Origin: Flavobacteriales bacterium
Lineage (GTDB): Bacteria; Bacteroidota; Bacteroidia; Flavobacteriales; Flavobacteriaceae
Assembly: GCA_027065715.1 (NCBI GenBank)
Contig: JAMONO010000084.1
Span: 1 to 35,194 of the forward strand
DNA length: 35,194 nt
Direction of reading: 5' to 3'
The notes under the pieces were generated by a model. That model made no database searches. It was not told the origin of the DNA and was given only the letters and a program-made list of their open reading frames with translations. Of this stretch, positions 31,601 to 35,194 are shown in pieces; the stretch's first letter is position 1, and each line of letters begins with the position of its first letter. A program made the translations under genes and the position numbers.

Positions 31601-34600
31601 TTCGGCGGCTATTTTTTGGCCTTGTTGACCTTTTATTTTAAATTGCCATTCTTCCTTTTGTCCGGGGTGTAATTTGTCTCTAAAAGTCAAGGTTTCAATT
31701 TGAAGTTCTTTGGAAGGATACGGGACTTGCACGGTTTTTTGACCGACAACATAATCGTTATAAGCTTCATATAGGTAATGAATAATGAATCCGCCGCGAT
31801 CTTTTTCGGTTACGGGGACATGAATTTGATGGTATTTTCCATTGGTTTTGATAAGTCGTTGTGATACAATACGATGATTTTTTTCTATCCACAGTCTAAT
31901 GTAGGTATTTTGTGCAGCCGAACCGATGTAAATCAGTACGTTTTCGCCCGGTTGATAAGAATCTTTATCGGTAAAAATATCGAAATATTTTTGGTCGGGT
32001 ACTTGTTTGGGTTGGGATTTTTTGACGTCAAAATAAGTTTTGTCGGTAACGGGTTTTCCGTCTTTGTCGTGTGTGGTCAATTCGGCTACATATTTTCCTT
32101 CTTGCCAATTATTGTCGGGGTTAAATTCCAAACGGGTTTGTTTTGAGGTGTCAAAATCAATGTGTAATATTTCATTGCCTTTTTTCCAAAACCGATAATC
32201 ATTTTCGGTTTGGTCGTATGGCAGATGGGGAAAAAGGCGAATGAACTCCGATTTGGGTATATTTTGTATTTCGGGCGATTTCCAAGGTCGTTGGCGTAAC
32301 ACTCTGTCGGGAGCTTGCAATTTGTATATTTTGATTTGTCCTTGTGCGGGTATATCCACACCGTTGAGGTTGGTGGTTTGCACTTGTATCGATTCTTTTT
32401 TTCCTTTAATAACAATTTCGGGTATATCGATACGAGCCAACATAGCGTGATAAGCTACATTGACTGTTGTGGTAGCCGTGTGTGTTTCGCCGTTTAAGTC
32501 GGTAACTTCGGCAAAAATTTCGTAATGAAATACGGGACGTTGTTCGGGACTGACCGACAAATCGGGTAAGGCTTTAAATTTGATGATAAATTCGCCTTTT
32601 TTATCGGAGGTTAATTGTCCATGTGCTATTTCTTGGGCTTCACTGCTAATAGAAGGGCGAGACCAATACCACCAACGGGGCGTTTGCACTTTGCGTTTTA
32701 CCCGATAACTAACCTTGGCACCGGTTATCAGCGAACCGGCAAAACTTTTGGCAAAACCGGTTACGGCTACCGTATCATTTATTTTATAGGTTTGGTCGGT
32801 CTTTTTAAAATCCACCGCAAATTTGGGACGTTTATATGCTTCGACTTTGATGTTTTTATTTGCATATATATTTTTGGTTTTATTAACGACCGACAAGCTA
32901 AAGTTTCCGGTTAGGGTTTGGGCGGGAAGTTCAAACTCACCGCTTACCGAACCATAGTGATTGGTAACTAAGTCCAATTCTTTGATTTTTTGTCGGTTGG
33001 TATCATACAAAGTAATTTGAAGGTATGTGTCAGCCAAAACTTCCGAACGATTGTTGTGTTTGGTAAGAGCAATGGCTTTGAAATAAACCGTTTGCCCGGG
33101 TCGATAGATGCTTCGGTCGGTAAAAACAAAGACCGTTTGATATGATTTGGGGTTTTTATACGGGTGTATATTGAGCACATAATCACTAAAATATGCTTTT
33201 TTGTTTTGGTCATAAGTAATTTCAAACAAATACGAATTGTAATTTTTATGGGGTATCGACAGATTAAAGTCGCCGTTTTTGTCGGTTATTTTTTTGGTTT
33301 TTAGTGCCCAATCTTCATTTATGTTATTCTTATAAATTTTGATTTGTGCACCGGCTATGGATTTGCCGTTGTTCCGATTGGTTACACGATATATATTTTG
33401 GTTGTCGGCTTGACTTACCGCTTGCAAAGACACATCGGTTACTTGCCAAAAGGTATAGCCCCATTGGTCGTCGTTCAGGCTTTTGACCAGCACTACATAA
33501 TAACCGTTGGGTAGGGCTTCTACAATTTTTTCGGTGCTGTGCGGTTGGTAATCGTTGGGGTTGGTCAGTTCAAAAGTGTATTTTTTGACCAGGTCTTGTT
33601 GTTCTATTAAGTAACGTTTAGATAAACGGTCGTATGTATTTTGAATTTTTTCTTTTTGTTTCCAATCAATCCGGTAAACAAACATTCTTATCTTGTTGAG
33701 GTTTTTGTAAGAAACATATAACGGAACAGGCTGGTTTTCGGGAGTATGTTCTTCCATTTTCAAAGATAAACTGTTTGATTTTATTTGCTCGATTAAATTT
33801 TTGCATTTTAAAGCGCCCGGCGTATCAGGATATTTTTTAACGGCAAGTTGAGCTGTTTGTAGCGCTTCTTTCTTTTTCCAACGCACATTTTCATTGTGGT
33901 TTTCGGGGTATTGGTCTCCTTGTTTTGTCAAATATTTTGCCAAGTGGTAATAAGCCAGTGCCGCAACATCCGATTCTTCGTAATCATGAATAAAACGCGA
34001 TAAAGTTTGGATATATGCTTTGTCTTTGTCGGCAAATACAGCATGTCGATAAACAAAAGAGAGGCGTTCCAAATCAACCATAGCCAAAGCATCAAGTTGT
34101 TTGTATTGTAATCTGAATTGTAATAAATCTTGATACAATTGAATCGCTTTGACCTGCGGTGAAAGACTGTCTTGCGGGTGAATATTGATTGTTATAAATT
34201 TTCGGGCATCGGAAAGAAAAGCCGGATTATCGATTTCAAACTTATATGCCGGTGCCGGCAAACCGTTTTCGTCAGATTGATAAAATCGCAGGGCTTCGTG
34301 TGCCAGTAAATCATACAAGGTAGGTCGGTATTTTCGGGTTTCTTTGTGTATTTGTAAGATAGGTTCCCATTTATCGACCGAAAGTTTTTGCAACAGGGTT
34401 TTGTTTTGTAAAGAACGGTCAAAATGTCGATTTATTTCTTTAAAAATTGTCTTTAAATCCCAAGTTCTGAAATCGGTTGTGTCAATTTGAACGCCGGTTT
34501 CGGTGCGACGGGCAAATCGCCAACGGTTGTTTTGATAGTATTGCCAATAGAGTTGTGCCAGATAATTTTCCAAAATATTGGAAGTAGGCGGAGTGCTTTC

Positions 34601-34939
34601 ATTAATTTCTTTTTTAAAATTTCGAACAATTTTTAAACGACTATTTTCTTCCAACACCATCATATATCGGGATTGATACAACAAACTTTTGATGATTTGC
34701 GGGCTGTTATTTTCTTTTTTGGCTTTTTGATAAATTTTTTGTGTTAGTTCGTAAGCGGATCGGGTCATACCTTTTTTGTCAAGTTTATCGACCTGTTGCC
34801 ACATTTCGGTATAAGTATCGAATTTCATATTTTGTAAACGTTGTATGTTTTTTTCTTGTTGAACGGGTAAAGAATTGTTGGTTTTGCTGCTCGAACAAGA
34901 CAATAATATTATAAAAGGAAGCAGAAAAATTTTATACAT
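28670..34939 (-). CDS. Giant alpha-2-macroglobulin-like lipoprotein with embedded SusC-type plug
   Basis: A 2,089-residue lipoprotein; the start is the ATG at 34939 (a TTG lies 2 codons earlier). The signal peptide FLLPFIILLSC puts the acylated Cys at residue 15. The first ~400 residues are helical. Macroglobulin domains follow, with the MG2 mark DRSIYRPGQTVYFKAIAL at about 605. At about 1197-1290 is a TonB-receptor plug-like segment: LHGKVVGVQ, IRGAQSASS, LYVVDGV (D1242) and YGAKARNGVIIITTPEG (G1282). The thioester motif is C1539-S-E-Q1542 in PYECSEQTF, followed by the helical thioester domain (GGFTWFKGGHYSSRYITQHI). It ends with the MG10 domain (MYAPEFSSHSKGTHVNIE). Such proteins trap proteases in the envelope. 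No pbpC is beside it. Confidence 0.9.
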   Translation of the reverse strand: MYKIFLLPFIILLSCSSSKTNNSLPVQQEKNIQRLQNMKFDTYTEMWQQVDKLDKKGMTRSAYELTQKIYQKAKKENNSPQIIKSLLYQSRYMMVLEENSRLKIVRNFKKEINESTPPTSNILENYLAQLYWQYYQNNRWRFARRTETGVQIDTTDFRTWDLKTIFKEINRHFDRSLQNKTLLQKLSVDKWEPILQIHKETRKYRPTLYDLLAHEALRFYQSDENGLPAPAYKFEIDNPAFLSDARKFITINIHPQDSLSPQVKAIQLYQDLLQFRLQYKQLDALAMVDLERLSFVYRHAVFADKDKAYIQTLSRFIHDYEESDVAALAYYHLAKYLTKQGDQYPENHNENVRWKKKEALQTAQLAVKKYPDTPGALKCKNLIEQIKSNSLSLKMEEHTPENQPVPLYVSYKNLNKIRMFVYRIDWKQKEKIQNTYDRLSKRYLIEQQDLVKKYTFELTNPNDYQPHSTEKIVEALPNGYYVVLVKSLNDDQWGYTFWQVTDVSLQAVSQADNQNIYRVTNRNNGKSIAGAQIKIYKNNINEDWALKTKKITDKNGDFNLSIPHKNYNSYLFEITYDQNKKAYFSDYVLNIHPYKNPKSYQTVFVFTDRSIYRPGQTVYFKAIALTKHNNRSEVLADTYLQITLYDTNRQKIKELDLVTNHYGSVSGEFELPAQTLTGNFSLSVVNKTKNIYANKNIKVEAYKRPKFAVDFKKTDQTYKINDTVAVTGFAKSFAGSLITGAKVSYRVKRKVQTPRWWYWSRPSISSEAQEIAHGQLTSDKKGEFIIKFKALPDLSVSPEQRPVFHYEIFAEVTDLNGETHTATTTVNVAYHAMLARIDIPEIVIKGKKESIQVQTTNLNGVDIPAQGQIKIYKLQAPDRVLRQRPWKSPEIQNIPKSEFIRLFPHLPYDQTENDYRFWKKGNEILHIDFDTSKQTRLEFNPDNNWQEGKYVAELTTHDKDGKPVTDKTYFDVKKSQPKQVPDQKYFDIFTDKDSYQPGENVLIYIGSAAQNTYIRLWIEKNHRIVSQRLIKTNGKYHQIHVPVTEKDRGGFIIHYLYEAYNDYVVGQKTVQVPYPSKELQIETLTFRDKLHPGQKEEWQFKIKGQQGQKIAAEVLASMYDASLDEFVTNTWHFNPVRYLYYRSNTVIKTVNSYGNKSFAVQNIKPHAYYPVTLSFEHLKWFDLDMREHILYSMGLEVKKVSEEALHGKVVGVQMAADEVENGGIVIRGAQSASSDKALYVVDGVLIEDGSIDIDKLNTKNLKIKVLTGAQATALYGAKARNGVIIITTPEGKGLAGLQTTEKLQINARKNLQETAFFFPKLYTDKNGNITFGFTIPETLTRWKLQLLAHTRNLDYAYRELFAVTQKDLMLFPNAPRFVREGDKLILSTKITNLTDKNLHGTVRLELVDAVSQKDISRQLIPNKLQQSFNIDANGNTQVGWTINIPENIEALQYKVMAKAGNQTDAEQNLMPVLSNRMLVTETLPMWVRGNQSKTFVLDKLLHNKSQTLKNHRLTLEITSNPAWYAVQALPYLMEYPYECSEQTFARFYANSLASHIANQNPKIKRVFDTWKKLDSNELLSALQKNQELKSLIIEETPWLRDAQNESEQKKRIALLFDLNKMSYEQNLALQKLKQMQLSDGGFTWFKGGHYSSRYITQHIVAGMGHLKHLQVSVNQQQSASMLRKAIRYIDQKIVEDYQKLQKYAKHHKDPKQYLNSYHTGEFQIHYLYARSFFSEKMTPQTREAADYYLKQAQKYWLNYRLYTKGLLALVSYRNGNKQIANDIIRSLDENSIKNDELGMYWKNNTPGLYWYEAPIETQALLIEAFDEIEKDPKKTDEMRIWLLKNKQTNAWKTTKQTTEAIYALLLRGTDWLSIDNSLSVQIGNIKIEPDQIPEIKTEAGTGYFKKSWTANEIKSEMAKVTITKKDKGIAWGGLYWQYFEDLDKISRAQTPVAITKNLFIRQFTDTGEKMNEIIPGTIIKKGDLIRVRITIKVDRDMEYVHLKDMRAAGFEPVNVLSGYRWQDGLGYYESTRDASTNFFISRLHKGVYVFEYDLRANNAGSFSNGITTLQCMYAPEFSSHSKGTHVNIE

Positions 34940-35045
34940 ACTCAAAGTTTTATATTTTACGGGACAATTTACTAAAAAATACGGTAATTTTTTCGTGATA
35001 TTTTATCAACTTACAAAAACTTTGCCGAAATTTTTATAAATATAA

Positions 35046-35194
35046 ACCTATTTTTTGTTTTGCTGCATCCCGTTAAGCATATACGAAAAAACGTATGATA
35101 ACAACGAATTGTTTGAATTTAAAATCAAAGAACAAAACATATACGGCAGCAAACGATTGGGCGCCTTGCAAACCGATGCCGATATAGTAGAAAT
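35046..35194 (+). pseudogene. RHS/YD-repeat-like fragment, no start codon, runs off window end
   Basis: Between a TAA at 35043-35045 and the window end one frame stays open. From about 35079 it reads IYEKTYDNNELFEFKIKEQ followed by NIYGSKRLGALQTDADIVE. The pattern KEQ-x-IYGS-x-RLG is the mark that precedes the RHS-associated core domain in Bacteroidota RHS/YD-repeat proteins. That mark belongs to the end of a long protein, yet here it appears within 50 codons of a stop and without an ATG in frame. It is therefore probably a decayed, 5'-truncated remnant, unless an unusual start such as the TTG at 35055 is used. Its 3' extent is outside the window. Confidence 0.5.

Noticed and set aside
35081-35096. 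Inverted repeat ATACGAAAAAACGTAT near the window end
   Set aside because: The arms are only 5 bases and it lies inside the RHS-like reading frame. There is no T-tract or promoter beside it.
1-35194. Search for CRISPR arrays, tRNA or rRNA genes, insertion sequences and prophage genes
   Set aside because: I saw no regularly spaced direct repeats, no cloverleaf-type segments and no transposase, integrase or phage structural motifs. This was by eye and could miss a degenerate element.

Overview
The window is an AT-rich chromosomal segment of a member of the Bacteroidota, most likely Flavobacteriia-like. Four things point there: a PorW/SprE-type lipoprotein of gliding and type IX secretion; gene families typical of the phylum (DUF2851, BlaR1 with a TonB C-terminal domain, a very large alpha-2-macroglobulin lipoprotein); short lipoprotein signals; and repeated use of the Bacteroidota -7 promoter motif TAnnTTTG close upstream of start codons. 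I see no tRNA, rRNA, CRISPR array, transposase, integrase or phage gene. Most of the window is ordinary core chromosome.

Layout. 1-560 is the 3' end of polA. 685-1209 (-) is a small unknown lipoprotein. 1312-3825 (+) is an overlapping three-gene operon (DUF2851, small PspC-like protein, two-helix potassium channel with RCK domains), followed by asnS (3893-5314). A lone cytochrome c (-) converges on asnS. A 650-base gene-free stretch with degenerate REP-like repeats comes next. 6561-10070 (+) is a compact cluster: porW/sprE, bactofilin, atpZ and a four-helix membrane protein. In many Flavobacteria this cluster runs on into the F-ATPase genes, but here it stops. 10458-14186 (+) is a BlaI/BlaR1 operon extended by a lipoprotein and a TPR protein, behind a promoter with two identical palindromic operator candidates.

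14250-21512 is mostly minus strand: a DUF5655/NucS-like protein, a GH73-LysM lipoprotein, a PLP-dependent deaminase/desulfhydrase next to glyS, a coiled-coil membrane protein, tsaB and an OmpH/Skp-like lipoprotein. 21646-23105 (+) is gpsA-tadA. 23115-24374 (-) is an unnamed secreted or outer-membrane protein. Then come rmuC and nrdA (+), and finally a 2,089-residue alpha-2-macroglobulin lipoprotein (-) that carries a SusC-like TonB plug segment. The last 150 bases hold an open frame resembling an RHS/YD-repeat protein, with no start codon in view.

Themes. Many genes act at the cell envelope: type IX secretion, peptidoglycan hydrolysis, an OMP chaperone-like protein, a protease-trap lipoprotein and a BlaR1-type sensor. 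The rest are translation, tRNA modification, nucleotide and lipid precursor genes. The points most worth a second look are the plug inside the macroglobulin, the double operator and its four-gene regulon, the break in the porW-ATP synthase synteny, and a roughly 95-base diverged repeat found both in the 6.2-kb gap and in the blaI leader.
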